Assembly (NCBI RefSeq): GCF_947492555.1
Contig: NZ_CANLNE010000002.1
Coordinates: forward strand, 611,501-675,500
Length of the DNA: 64,000 nt
Reading direction: 5' to 3'
Source: an uncultured Roseobacter sp.
Lineage (GTDB): Bacteria > Pseudomonadota > Alphaproteobacteria > Rhodobacterales > Rhodobacteraceae
Shown piece after piece: positions 10,327 to 20,220 of the stretch; position 1 is the stretch's first letter, and each line of letters begins with the position of its first letter. The notes beneath the pieces were generated by a model that was not told where the DNA came from, did not search any database, and worked only from the letters and a program-made list of their open reading frames with translations. Both the position numbers and the translations under genes were made by a program.

Positions 10327-13146
10327 ATGGCATATCAAACACGTGGACGCGACCCGCTGCTGGACAGCAATATGGCTGAGGCGGTCGAAAAACGTGGCAA
10401 GGAACTGCTCGGGCTGGTTTTGATCGCGCTGGGTTGTGCAGCCTGCGCGATGATCGCCTCCTACACGCCGGATGATCCAAACTGGATGGTCTCGACGGAT
10501 GCGGCGGTGCAGAACTGGCTGGGGCGTACGGGTGCTTCCATCGCTGCGCCGCTCTTCATGATCGTGGGGTGGGGCGCCTGGGGCATTGGCATCGTGCTCG
10601 TAGCCTGGGGTTTGCGATTTGCCCTCCATCAGGGCGCGGAACGGGCGATTGGGCGGCTGATCTTTGCGCCGATCGCGATTGCACTGGGCTCGATCTACGC
10701 GGCCACGCTGACACCTGATGGCAATTGGTTGGACACCCATAGCTTTGGCCTCGGCGGGCTCTTCGGAGACACAGTCATGGGCTTTCTACTGACGCTTTTG
10801 CCCATTGGCTCCACCTTCACGGTAAAACTGATGTCGGTGCTGATGGCGGTGGGTATCCTGGCGCTTGGGGCCTTCGTGACAGGTTTCACCAAACCGGAAT
10901 TGATGCGCATCGGGCGCTTTCTGCTTGTCGGCGTGGTGATGATCTATGCGGGCATCATGGCCCTGCTGGGACGTGGTGCAAGCGGCGCCCTGACGACAGC
11001 ACAAAGCCTGTCCGCGCGCCACGCCGAACGCCGCGCGCAGGCGCGAGAAGAACGTGCTGCGGCAGCAGAGGCGATTGCCGCTCAGACCATCCACACAGAA
11101 GTGGCCCCTGCCCATGATGCGCCGGCCTTTCAGGAGCCTGAGGACGAACCCAGGGCGGGGCTGTTTTCCCGCATGCCCGGACTGATCAAGCGGCCGGACA
11201 TCATGCCGGAACCTGAACTGGTTGAGAGTGATATGGTGATGGATGTGGACGATGCACCGGGCGAAGACCGGATCAGGGCGCGCATCGCGGATGTGATCAA
11301 ATCACGTGCCCGCACCAGTTTGGCCGTGCAAACGCCGACAACCGCACCGTTGACCAAGGGTCGCGGTCGTGGACCCGATCCGCTGCTTCTGAATACCGAT
11401 GGCGCGCGCGCCGAGCCGCCTTTGACCGCACCGCAAACCGGAGCGATCCCACCTGCGCCGCAAGACCTGAATCTTATGGCGCCCCTCGAAGACGAGGCCG
11501 TCGTCGACATCCCCGTTGCCCCCATAGCAGAGCCGCGCCGGGTGGTGCAGCAGCCCACGCGCAAGCCCGTGCAACCCTCCTCGCGTGCGCAGGCTGAGGC
11601 GCAGCCGAAGCTCTCTTTCGATGATACCCATCCCGGGTTCGAACTGCCGCCGCTCAGCTTGTTGGAAAACCCGATTGAAGTGCCGCGTTTACATCTCAGC
11701 GATGAGGCGCTGGAAGAAAACGCCCGGATGCTGGAATCGGTGCTCGATGACTATGGCGTAAAGGGCGAGATCGTCGCGGTGCGCCCCGGTCCGGTTGTGA
11801 CAATGTATGAGTTGGAACCGGCACCCGGCCTCAAGGCGTCCCGCGTGATCGGTCTGGCTGACGACATTGCGCGCTCAATGGCTGCGCTGTCGGCACGGGT
11901 CTCTACTGTGCCGGGCCGCTCGGTGATTGGCATCGAATTGCCCAATGACAGCCGTGAAAAGGTGGTGCTGCGCGAGATCCTTTCGGCCCGCGATTTCGGC
12001 GACAGCAACCAGCGGCTGCCGCTTGCGCTTGGCAAGGACATCGGCGGTGATCCGGTGGTGGCCAACCTCGCCAAGATGCCTCACCTGCTGATCGCGGGGA
12101 CCACGGGCTCGGGTAAATCGGTGGCGATCAACACCATGATCCTCAGCCTGCTCTACAAGCTGACGCCCGAGGAATGCCGGATGATCATGATCGACCCCAA
12201 GATGCTGGAACTCTCTGTCTATGACGGCATCCCGCATCTGCTTTCCCCAGTGGTAACCGACCCGAAAAAGGCGGTTGTGGCCCTGAAATGGGTCGTGGGC
12301 GAGATGGAAGAGCGCTATCGCAAGATGTCCAAGATGGGCGTGCGCAACATCGAAGGGTTCAATGGTCGGGTGCGCGAGGCGCTGGCCAAGGGCGAGATGT
12401 TCACGCGCACAGTGCAAACCGGTTTTGACGACGAGACCGGCGAACCGGTGTTCGAGACCGAGGAAAACACCCCCGAGGCGCTGCCCTATATCGTCGTGAT
12501 TGTCGACGAGATGGCCGACCTGATGATGGTTGCGGGCAAGGAGATCGAGGCTTGCATCCAGCGTCTGGCGCAGATGGCGCGGGCCTCCGGCATTCACCTG
12601 ATCATGGCCACGCAGCGCCCGTCGGTCGATGTGATCACCGGCACGATCAAGGCGAACTTCCCGACGCGGATTTCCTTCCAGGTGACTTCGAAGATCGACA
12701 GCCGCACCATTCTGGGCGAAATGGGCGCAGAACAGCTTCTGGGCATGGGCGACATGCTTTATATGGCGGGTGGAGCCAAGATCACCCGCTGTCACGGCCC
12801 CTTTGTCTCGGATGAGGAGGTCGAGGAGATCGTCAACCACCTCAAGGCCTACGGTGAGCCCGACTATGTCTCTGGCGTGGTTGAAGGACCGTCAGACGAC
12901 AAGGAAAGCGACATCGATGCGGTTCTGGGTCTGGGTGGCAACACCGATGGTGAAGACGCCCTCTACGACACTGCCGTTCAGGTGGTCATCAAGGACCGCA
13001 AGTGTTCCACCAGCTATATTCAGCGCAAGCTGGCCATCGGGTATAACAAGGCCGCACGCCTTGTAGAGCAGATGGAAGACCAGGGGTTGGTGTCTCCGGC
13101 GAACCATGTGGGCAAGCGCGAGATATTGGTGCCGGAACAAGGTTAG
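10327..13146 (+). CDS. ftsK: DNA translocase FtsK/SpoIIIE
   Basis: N-terminal TM segments, Walker [16 protein letters not shown], Walker [15 protein letters not shown]-terminal gamma domain [24 protein letters not shown]. Confidence 0.95.
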   Translation: MAYQTRGRDPLLDSNMAEAVEKRGKELLGLVLIALGCAACAMIASYTPDDPNWMVSTDAAVQNWLGRTGASIAAPLFMIVGWGAWGIGIVLVAWGLRFALHQGAERAIGRLIFAPIAIALGSIYAATLTPDGNWLDTHSFGLGGLFGDTVMGFLLTLLPIGSTFTVKLMSVLMAVGILALGAFVTGFTKPELMRIGRFLLVGVVMIYAGIMALLGRGASGALTTAQSLSARHAERRAQAREERAAAAEAIAAQTIHTEVAPAHDAPAFQEPEDEPRAGLFSRMPGLIKRPDIMPEPELVESDMVMDVDDAPGEDRIRARIADVIKSRARTSLAVQTPTTAPLTKGRGRGPDPLLLNTDGARAEPPLTAPQTGAIPPAPQDLNLMAPLEDEAVVDIPVAPIAEPRRVVQQPTRKPVQPSSRAQAEAQPKLSFDDTHPGFELPPLSLLENPIEVPRLHLSDEALEENARMLESVLDDYGVKGEIVAVRPGPVVTMYELEPAPGLKASRVIGLADDIARSMAALSARVSTVPGRSVIGIELPNDSREKVVLREILSARDFGDSNQRLPLALGKDIGGDPVVANLAKMPHLLIAGTTGSGKSVAINTMILSLLYKLTPEECRMIMIDPKMLELSVYDGIPHLLSPVVTDPKKAVVALKWVVGEMEERYRKMSKMGVRNIEGFNGRVREALAKGEMFTRTVQTGFDDETGEPVFETEENTPEALPYIVVIVDEMADLMMVAGKEIEACIQRLAQMARASGIHLIMATQRPSVDVITGTIKANFPTRISFQVTSKIDSRTILGEMGAEQLLGMGDMLYMAGGAKITRCHGPFVSDEEVEEIVNHLKAYGEPDYVSGVVEGPSDDKESDIDAVLGLGGNTDGEDALYDTAVQVVIKDRKCSTSYIQRKLAIGYNKAARLVEQMEDQGLVSPANHVGKREILVPEQG

Positions 13147-13262
13147 AGGGTCCCGCGTTACATCAGCGATCACAGCGGATTGAAGCAAATGATCGCCACT
13201 GATATCGCATAACAGCGCGTTCAACCCTATCTGGGAGATAAGTTAGAATGTGCAAGGAGCCC

Positions 13263-13871
13263 ATGATGAAACGCTTGTTCCCGGCCCTCTTGGCAATTTG
13301 CCTCAGCGGTATTGCGGCCCTGCCCGCCGCTGCGGACAAACTCTCGCTGAACCAGATTTCAAATTACTTGAATGGGCTGAAAACCGCGCAGGGGGCGTTC
13401 ACGCAGATCAATGACGATGGATCGATCAGCTCGGGTACCCTGTACATCAGTCGCCCGGGCAAGATGCGGTTCGAGTATGATCCACCGGAACAGGCTCTGG
13501 TTCTGGCCAGCGCCAATGCAGTTGTGATCATCGACAACAAATCCAATCAGCCCCCTGAAACCTACCCGCTCAGCCGGACGCCGTTGTCCCTGATCCTTGC
13601 GCGACAGGTCAATCTTGGTCAGGCACGTATGGTGACGGGCCATGACTTTGATGGTACCGCGACAATTGTCACCGCGCAGGATCCGAAGAACACGGAATAC
13701 GGCACCATCGAGATGAGCTTTACCGACACCCCTGTGCAGCTTCGACAATGGGTGATCAACGACGCGAACGGCGGTCGGACAACAGTCATTCTGGGGGAAT
13801 TCGAAACCGGGGTGCGGCTTCAGAACAGGTTGTTCGATCCCGGCATCGCTTTGCAAAACCGGGATCGGTAG
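13263..13871 (+). CDS. lolA: Outer-membrane lipoprotein carrier protein LolA
   Basis: Signal peptide then LNQISNYLNGLKTAQGAFTQINDDGSISSGTLYISRPGKMRFEYDPPE. Confidence 0.87.
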   Translation: MMKRLFPALLAICLSGIAALPAAADKLSLNQISNYLNGLKTAQGAFTQINDDGSISSGTLYISRPGKMRFEYDPPEQALVLASANAVVIIDNKSNQPPETYPLSRTPLSLILARQVNLGQARMVTGHDFDGTATIVTAQDPKNTEYGTIEMSFTDTPVQLRQWVINDANGGRTTVILGEFETGVRLQNRLFDPGIALQNRDR

Positions 13872-13874
13872 TCG

Positions 13875-14462
13875 TCAGCGCCGGAGGTTGCAGGTCGCAA
13901 GCTGTGCCTGGTAGACATCTGCCCGCGCATCCACCTTGTTCGCCACGTTCAACAGCCAGGATTTGCGATTGTAGCTGCCGCGCGCATACCCGGTGTGGCC
14001 CTCGTGATAGGCCAGATATTGGTTGCGCGTGTCCGTCAGGGGGATCCCGTTCTTGGAGCGACTGGTGACCATGTACCACCCCATGAAGTCCGATGCGTCC
14101 CTGATCCGGTCGCGCCGCGCAAAGCGTTTGCCCGTGGCCTTCTTGTAGTCTTCCCAAGTGCCGTCCAGCGCTTGCGCATAGCCATAAGCGCTTGACTGAC
14201 GTCCCATCGGTATCACGCCGAGCGCGTATCGGTGTGGCGTGCGCGCATTGGAGATGAATTTGCTCTCCTGATGGATGGTCGCCATCTGAACGTGCACTGG
14301 CACGCCCCATTTTTGCTCCGTCTTGCGGAACGCCTTGATGTATTCCGGGCGCTCACTGGCGATTCTGCACGCGTCATCCAAATGCCGCGGTGCCGTGCCC
14401 TGGCCACCCCCACAAGAGGCCACCAAAACAACCAATGCCATAGCGCGAAGAGTTCTGCTCAT
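13875..14462 (-). CDS. Transglycosylase SLT domain-containing lipoprotein
   Basis: Lipobox-like LVASCGG; HQESKF...YGYAQALDGTWEDYKKATG SLT-like motif. Confidence 0.78.
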   Translation of the reverse strand: MSRTLRAMALVVLVASCGGGQGTAPRHLDDACRIASERPEYIKAFRKTEQKWGVPVHVQMATIHQESKFISNARTPHRYALGVIPMGRQSSAYGYAQALDGTWEDYKKATGKRFARRDRIRDASDFMGWYMVTSRSKNGIPLTDTRNQYLAYHEGHTGYARGSYNRKSWLLNVANKVDARADVYQAQLATCNLRR

Positions 14463-14666
14463 CTGCCTCTCGCTTCTTTTATGTTTTTTATCAGTTTAGC
14501 CGAAAAGCACGATTTAGGAAATCCTGTTTTCTACCGTAGATGTGATATTTTGCGCATTTTTAATCGCTTAGCAGAGATGTGGCGGTCTGCCGCCGCAATT
14601 GCGCTACTGTCGGTAAGATGTTCACAAACTGTTTCGCAAAAATCCGAGGCTGTGATTGGACAAATC

Positions 14667-14700
14667 CCCCTTGAAGCGTTTAACTTCAATCGGTAAGGGG
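14667..14700 (+). promoter_or_regulatory. Hairpin in hspQ leader that could occlude the Shine-Dalgarno
   Basis: CCCCTTGAAG-CGTTTAA-CTTC-AATCGGT-AAGGGG ending 10 nt before ATG 14711. Confidence 0.4.
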
Positions 14701-14710
14701 CTTGTTTGTA

Positions 14711-15037
14711 ATGTTAAGAACGCGTGCCAAATACCATCTCGGACAAGTGGTCCGACATAAAAAACACCCCTTTCGTGGTGTGATTTTCGATGTCGATCCG
14801 GAATTTTCCAATACGGAGGAATGGTACGAGGCGATCCCCGAAGACAGTCGTCCGGTCAAGGAACAGCCGTATTACCACCTGCTTGCGGAGAACGAGCAGA
14901 GCTATTACGTCGCCTATGTTTCGGAACAGAACCTGATCGCAGATTATTCCGGGGAACCTGTGGATCACCCGGATATCCCCGATCTTTTCGGACCGTTTCA
15001 AAACGGGACATACCCGCTGCATTTCCAGCTGAACTGA
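14711..15037 (+). CDS. hspQ: Heat shock protein HspQ
   Basis: KYHLGQVVRHKKHPFRGVIFDVDPEFSNTEEWY...QPYYHLLAE...YVSEQNL. Confidence 0.93.
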   Translation: MLRTRAKYHLGQVVRHKKHPFRGVIFDVDPEFSNTEEWYEAIPEDSRPVKEQPYYHLLAENEQSYYVAYVSEQNLIADYSGEPVDHPDIPDLFGPFQNGTYPLHFQLN

Positions 15038-15041
15038 GGTT

Positions 15042-15071
15042 AGGTGGCCTGAAAGCCCACCCTACCTGCTG
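15042..15071 (-). repeat. Dispersed palindromic repeat, copy 1
   Basis: Reverse complement is identical over 30 nt to 56442-56471 (CAGCAGGTAGGGTGGGCTTTCAGGCCACCT). Confidence 0.8.
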
Positions 15072-15072
15072 A

Positions 15073-16647
15073 TCAATACCCCAATGCGCATCCGTCTTTG
15101 CGTGGGTCGCTTGCGCCTTCGAGCACGCCATCATCGCGGATCAGAATCGCCTGGGCGCCCCCGATGGGGGTCTCCGGGATGCTGACATTGTGCCCCATGT
15201 CTGAGAGCTCCTGACGGACCGCGTCGGTGTAGCCCTTTTCAACCTTCATGTCGCCCCGGTCGGAGAAGGCCCGCGGCGCGTCGATTGCGGTTTGCGGGTC
15301 CATGCCGAAATCCACCAGGTTCGAGGCGAACCGTGCGTGACCGTTCGGCTGGTAGGCACCGCCCATGACGCCGAAGGGCATGATGATCTTTCCGTTTTTG
15401 CGCAGCATGCCAGGGATAATTGTGTGCATCGGTCGTTTGCCGCCCTTGAGCTCATTCGGGTGGCCTGCTTCCAATGTGAAGCCAGAGCCGCGGTTCTGCA
15501 GCAGGATCCCGAATTTATTCGAGGCGATGCCAGAACCGAAACCGTTAAAGATCGAATAGATCAGCGAAACCGACATACCGTCACGGTCGACGGTTGTGAT
15601 GTAGATCGTGTCCTTATGCGTGTTCTCAGAAATCTGCGTGGCATCGGTCATGGCCTTGGTTGGATCAATCAGGGCAGCAAGCGCCCTGGCGGTTTCCATG
15701 CTCAGCATGTGGTCCAGTCGGGTGGTGTAATCCGCATCGGCCAGAAAACGGTTGCGGGCGTCGTAGGCCAGTTTGGCCGCTTCCGCTTCGAGATGCGTAC
15801 GCATTGCGCCAAACGGATCCATGTCCGCGATGTCGAATTGGGCGAGGATGTTCAGCATCAACAACGCCGTTGCACCATGGCCGTTGGGTGGGTGTTCTAC
15901 TACCTCGATGTCTTTGTAGCCCCCTGAAATGGGGGTCGTGTGGGTGCAGGCCGCGTTTGCAAAATCTTCGACCGTATGACGCCCCCCAAGCGCAGTTAGC
16001 GTGTTGATCATATCCTCGGCGACTTCACCGGTATAGAAAGCGTCACGCCCCTGTTTGGCGATGCGTCGCAGGGCATCCGCCTGACCGGGCGCACGAAACA
16101 ACTGGCCCACTTGGGGGACCTGTCCGTCAACCAGGTAGTAGTCCCGCGCCTTGCCTTGCAAAACGGAAGCATCGCGTTCCCAGTCGAATGCAGCACGGGG
16201 AGCGACAGGCACGCCGTTTTCAGCAGCAGAGATGGCCGGTGCCAGCAGCGTGTCCAACCCGAGTTTGCCGACGGTTTCAGACAGGTGACAAAAGGCGTCG
16301 ATGGCCCCGGGAATCGTCACGGAATGAGCACTCTGGATCGGGACGGTTGTTTCGCCCGTGCTGCGCAAATCAGCGGCGTCCAGGGCCGCCGGCGCGCGGC
16401 CGGACCCATTCAGCGCCTGAACATCAGCGTCGCCCTGCTGCCAGAGCACAAAGCAATCCCCGCCGATCCCGGTCATCTGCGGCTCGCAAATGCCCAACAC
16501 CAAGGCACCGGCAATGGCCGCGTCCATCGCATTGCCGCCACGCTCCAGAATGTCGATGGCGGTTTTGGCGCCCAGCGGGTGCGACGTGGCGCACATGCCG
16601 TTGGTTGCAAGAACGGGCGAGCGTCCCGGAAAATGAAAATCGCGCAT
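15073..16647 (-). CDS. ggt: Gamma-glutamyltransferase family protein
   Basis: ATSHPLGAKTAIDILERGGNAMDAAIA; THKDTIYITTVDRDGMSVSLIYSIFNGFGSGI. Confidence 0.9.
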   Translation of the reverse strand: MRDFHFPGRSPVLATNGMCATSHPLGAKTAIDILERGGNAMDAAIAGALVLGICEPQMTGIGGDCFVLWQQGDADVQALNGSGRAPAALDAADLRSTGETTVPIQSAHSVTIPGAIDAFCHLSETVGKLGLDTLLAPAISAAENGVPVAPRAAFDWERDASVLQGKARDYYLVDGQVPQVGQLFRAPGQADALRRIAKQGRDAFYTGEVAEDMINTLTALGGRHTVEDFANAACTHTTPISGGYKDIEVVEHPPNGHGATALLMLNILAQFDIADMDPFGAMRTHLEAEAAKLAYDARNRFLADADYTTRLDHMLSMETARALAALIDPTKAMTDATQISENTHKDTIYITTVDRDGMSVSLIYSIFNGFGSGIASNKFGILLQNRGSGFTLEAGHPNELKGGKRPMHTIIPGMLRKNGKIIMPFGVMGGAYQPNGHARFASNLVDFGMDPQTAIDAPRAFSDRGDMKVEKGYTDAVRQELSDMGHNVSIPETPIGGAQAILIRDDGVLEGASDPRKDGCALGY

Positions 16648-16912
16648 TTACAGCCTCTTTGAACAATTTTTGTGCAAAGTACCGCGTGATGCGCCAAAGT
16701 CCATGGCTGCGCGTCTCACGATTTTGGGGGTAAGGTCCTCGACGCCGCGCACTGGGTGGGGGCTATTACGCGCAGCGCCGAGGGAAGCTATATGCAGCTA
16801 CACCCTCAATATGCGTAGTGAACAAGGCGGCAATATGATTGCAACAGGGCGCTTTGGGGGAAGAATGAGGACGAAATATGTCTTGGAGACGGCGCGTCTA
16901 CGATGGCGAAGG

Positions 16913-17353
16913 TTATTGTACGGCAACAGCCAAGCGCATGGTGAGCTGATTTTCCGATCCAACACGTTGGTAAGAAACGTCTTTTGCCAGATCTTGTATC
17001 AGGAACCAGCCGAAGCCACCCTCGGGGAGATCACCAGGCTCCACATCGACAGAAACACGTTGACCCATTGGTGTGGTACCATCTGGCATTGCGAGGCCTT
17101 GGTCAGTTACTTGCAGGTGCAACCCGTCTTTTTGATGCGCACAAGCAATGGTGAAATATCCCGCCGTGGCAGGATCTGGATAGGCGTGTTCCACGATATT
17201 GTTCAGGGTCTCGGCCAGAACCAGTTCGACCGTGCCTGCCTCTTCCACGCTGAGCTCAAGTGGTTGCAGCGCGTGCAGAAATTGCCCCAAGGCTTTGCGC
17301 ACAGCCATGTCGCTGCTTTTCACCGATATCTCGAAAGGGGGCAGATTTGCCAT
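16913..17353 (-). CDS. HATPase_c serine kinase / anti-sigma factor (RsbW-like)
   Basis: ELVLAETLNNIVEHAY N-box; DQGLAMP; LPEGGFGWFLIQDLAKDVSY. Confidence 0.83.
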   Translation of the reverse strand: MANLPPFEISVKSSDMAVRKALGQFLHALQPLELSVEEAGTVELVLAETLNNIVEHAYPDPATAGYFTIACAHQKDGLHLQVTDQGLAMPDGTTPMGQRVSVDVEPGDLPEGGFGWFLIQDLAKDVSYQRVGSENQLTMRLAVAVQ

Positions 17354-17380
17354 TTGTTCGATCTTTTCCTGGTGTTTTGC

Positions 17381-17719
17381 TCAGTGTTGCAACTCGGCCA
17401 ACGCGCCATCCAACGTCGAGAAGACGCTGAAAACAGTGTCCATTCGTGTCAATTGGAACACGCGTTCCACCGTTGGCGTGAGACCTGCGAGGGCCATCTT
17501 GCGTTCTGCCCCAAGGCTTTTCATGGCGGCAACAATCGCCCCAAGCCCGCTGGAGTCGATGAACTGAACCTGGCTTAGATCGAGCACAACCGTGTCTGGC
17601 CCGTTTTCGGTCTCAACACGCATCGCATCCTTGAATTCCAGGGCAACCGCAGCATCGATACGGTCTTCCTTTACCGATACGATGCGCAACTGCTCTTCTG
17701 TTTTCGTGGAGAGTTGCAT
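17381..17719 (-). CDS. STAS-domain anti-anti-sigma factor
   Basis: VVLDLSQVQFIDSSGLGAIVAAMKSLGAERKMALAGL (DSSGLG phosphoacceptor site). Confidence 0.9.
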   Translation of the reverse strand: MQLSTKTEEQLRIVSVKEDRIDAAVALEFKDAMRVETENGPDTVVLDLSQVQFIDSSGLGAIVAAMKSLGAERKMALAGLTPTVERVFQLTRMDTVFSVFSTLDGALAELQH

Positions 17720-17798
17720 TATATAGCCTCACTACTCGTTTGATTGTTCAGTACTTGGCAAATCTTACGAAATTCTTAGGCATCGAAAGGACGAGATC

Positions 17799-18971
17799 AT
17801 GCGCGACGTCGTGATTGCCGGGGCGGCCCGGACGCCGATGGGCGGATTTCAGGGTGATTTTTCCAACCTGGACGCTTCTGATCTTGGGGGGGTGGCAATC
17901 AGGGCAGCGATGACGGATTCAGGCCCCGCACAAATACAGGAAGTGCTGATGGGCTGCGTTTTGCCCGCAGGACAAGGTCAGGCGCCTGCGCGACAGGCGG
18001 GGTTCAAGGCCGGATTAGGCGAAGATGTGCCCGCCACTACCCTCAACAAGATGTGTGGATCCGGCATGAAAGCTGCGATGATTGCCTTTGACCAGATAGC
18101 CCTCGGACATACGGATGTGATGGTCGCGGGCGGCATGGAGAGCATGACCAAAGCCCCGTATATGCTGCCAAAAATGCGGGGTGGGGCGCGTTTGGGCCAT
18201 GCTCAGGTTATCGATCACATGTTCCTCGATGGGTTGGAGGATGCCTATGACAAGGGCCGCCTGATGGGCACCTTTGCAGAGGATTGCGCCGAAACGTACC
18301 AGTTCACACGCGAGGTGCAGGACAGCTATGCGCTGGCGTCGCTGTCACGTGCGCTTGAGGCGCAGAAGACCGGCGCTTTCGACGGTGAAATTGCCGCGGT
18401 CAGCGTGCCGTCGCGCAAAGGGGCGGTGACGGTTTCGGCGGATGAACAACCCGGCAACGCACGCCCCGAAAAGATCCCGCAGTTGAAACCGGCCTTCCGC
18501 GACGGGGGGACAGTGACGGCCGCAAACTCGTCCTCCATTTCCGACGGGGCGGCGGCGCTCGTTCTGGCGGGGGTGGATGCTGCCGAAGCGCAGGGGCTGA
18601 AAGTTCGTGCGCGTATTGTGGGCCATGCCAGTCACGCTCAGGCCCCCGGGCTCTTCACCACGGCGCCGGTGCCCGCTGCGCAAAAGCTGCTCGACCGGAT
18701 TGGCTGGGACAAAGGCAGTGTCGATCTGTGGGAGGTGAATGAAGCCTTTGCCGTGGTACCACTGGCCTTCATGCGCGAGATGGGGCTCGATCATGAGATC
18801 GTCAATGTGAACGGCGGGGCCTGCGCGCTGGGTCATCCGATTGGCGCCTCCGGTGCGCGCATCATGGTGACGCTGTTGAATGCGATGGAGAAACGGGACG
18901 TCAAACGGGGCGTGGCCGCGATTTGCATCGGTGGCGGCGAGGGCACTGCTATCGCCATTGAACGCGTATGA
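17799..18971 (+). CDS. Acetyl-CoA C-acyltransferase (thiolase)
   Basis: LNKMCGSGMKAAMIAFDQI, NVNGGACALGHPIGASGARIMVTLL, ICIGGGEGTAIAIE. Confidence 0.93.
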   Translation: MRDVVIAGAARTPMGGFQGDFSNLDASDLGGVAIRAAMTDSGPAQIQEVLMGCVLPAGQGQAPARQAGFKAGLGEDVPATTLNKMCGSGMKAAMIAFDQIALGHTDVMVAGGMESMTKAPYMLPKMRGGARLGHAQVIDHMFLDGLEDAYDKGRLMGTFAEDCAETYQFTREVQDSYALASLSRALEAQKTGAFDGEIAAVSVPSRKGAVTVSADEQPGNARPEKIPQLKPAFRDGGTVTAANSSSISDGAAALVLAGVDAAEAQGLKVRARIVGHASHAQAPGLFTTAPVPAAQKLLDRIGWDKGSVDLWEVNEAFAVVPLAFMREMGLDHEIVNVNGGACALGHPIGASGARIMVTLLNAMEKRDVKRGVAAICIGGGEGTAIAIERV

Positions 18972-19423
18972 CGGTTGATTACAATGCGTTGAAAAAGTCC
19001 ATCGCTGCGCTGACGGAGGGCGAAACCGACGCGGTAGCGCTCATGGCGACCGTGACATGCGAGGTGCACCACTCGGATGATCGCTTTGATTGGACCGGGT
19101 TTTACCGGGTCACCGAACCCGAGCTGTTGAAAATCGGTCCCTATCAGGGTGGGCACGGGTGTCTTGTCATTCCTTTTTCGCGTGGCGTTTGCGGCGCGGC
19201 GGCGCGGACTGGCGAGGTGCAGCTGGTGCCGGATGTCGAGGCTTTCGAGGGGCATATCGCCTGCGCGAGTTCCACACGGTCCGAATTGGTACTGCCGGTG
19301 CGCAATGAGGCAGACGAGATCATTGCGGTTTTCGATATCGACAGTGATCAGCCGGATGCTTTCAACAGACGCGACGCTATTGCCCTGGCTGACATACTGA
19401 AATCGGTGTTCGTGCATATCTGA
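18968..19423 (+). CDS. GAF domain-containing protein (free-Met-R-sulfoxide reductase-like)
   Basis: DWTGFYRV...GVCGAAARTGEVQLVPDV...IACASSTRSELVLPV; overlaps thiolase by ATGA. Confidence 0.85.
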   Translation: MTVDYNALKKSIAALTEGETDAVALMATVTCEVHHSDDRFDWTGFYRVTEPELLKIGPYQGGHGCLVIPFSRGVCGAAARTGEVQLVPDVEAFEGHIACASSTRSELVLPVRNEADEIIAVFDIDSDQPDAFNRRDAIALADILKSVFVHI

Positions 19424-19577
19424 CAAGCTTGATAAAAAACCATTCTGGCTGTTTCTGTCTTGCGTCTGGACATAGCGGCGGCACGGTCTTTCCTTGCTGA
19501 TATCGCCTCATGGATGGGTGCTGACACTTTCCTACGTGGCAGAGCCCATCCGGCCTGACTGTATACTGTTGCCGACC

Positions 19578-19602
19578 GTGAAAAAGTTCTGGATTTTTTC
19601 AC
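19578..19602. promoter_or_regulatory. Candidate operator palindrome 1 upstream of XRE-cupin gene
   Basis: GTGAAAAAGTTCTGGATTTTTTCAC inverted repeat. Confidence 0.55.
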
Positions 19603-19615
19603 TAGAATCGTTAAC

Positions 19616-19640
19616 GTGAACAAAACGCCGATTTTTTCAC
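19616..19640. promoter_or_regulatory. Candidate operator palindrome 2 upstream of XRE-cupin gene
   Basis: GTGAACAAAACGCCGATTTTTTCAC; same length and ends as palindrome 1, last 11 nt identical, ends 7 nt before ATG 19648. Confidence 0.55.
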
Positions 19641-19647
19641 GAGACCG

Positions 19648-20220
19648 ATGCGCCACGATCTTCCGACTCATTCCGATACGCTGGGGGCTGACCTGCGGGC
19701 CTTGCGCAAATCACGCGGGCTGACTCTCAGCGATCTGGCGGAGAGGTTGGGTCGCTCGGTGGGCTGGCTGAGTCAGGTCGAGCGGGACATGTCGGAACCC
19801 TCGATCACCGATCTGCGCCATATCGCGGAGGCACTGGAGGTTTCGGTCTCAATCCTCTTTCGGCATGCGGCAGCGCCCGCCCATGAGGCGGGCTATGTGG
19901 TGCGCAAAACGGCACGCCGCAAGATTGGCAACACGGTGGCCGGGTTGGTTGAAGAACTGCTCTCCCCCGATCTGACAGATGATTTCGAGATGGTGCACTC
20001 GACCTTCGAACCGCAGAGCCGCATCACCGACACCGTGACAAGGCCCACGCAGGAGGTGGGATATCTCGTGTCAGGACGGCTCGATCTGGAGATCGGTGGC
20101 ACCACCCACACGATCACCCCCGGTGACAGCTTTCGCATTCGCGGCGAGGCGTTCCGCTGGGCCAACCCCTATGACAAACCTGCCGTGGCCATCTGGGTCA
20201 TTGCCCCCCCGGTGTATTGA
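19648..20220 (+). CDS. XRE-family transcriptional regulator with C-terminal cupin domain
   Basis: LRALRKSRGLTLSDLAERLGRSVGWLSQVERDMSEPSI HTH; C-terminal GYLVSGRLDLEIGGTTHTITPGDSFRIRGEAFRWANP cupin. Confidence 0.92.
   Translation: MRHDLPTHSDTLGADLRALRKSRGLTLSDLAERLGRSVGWLSQVERDMSEPSITDLRHIAEALEVSVSILFRHAAAPAHEAGYVVRKTARRKIGNTVAGLVEELLSPDLTDDFEMVHSTFEPQSRITDTVTRPTQEVGYLVSGRLDLEIGGTTHTITPGDSFRIRGEAFRWANPYDKPAVAIWVIAPPVY

Noticed and set aside
16666-16912. Possible gene in the spacer between ggt and the RsbW-like gene
   Set aside because: Only short or non-protein-like frames; the track ORF 16670-17578 reads antisense through the kinase and STAS genes.
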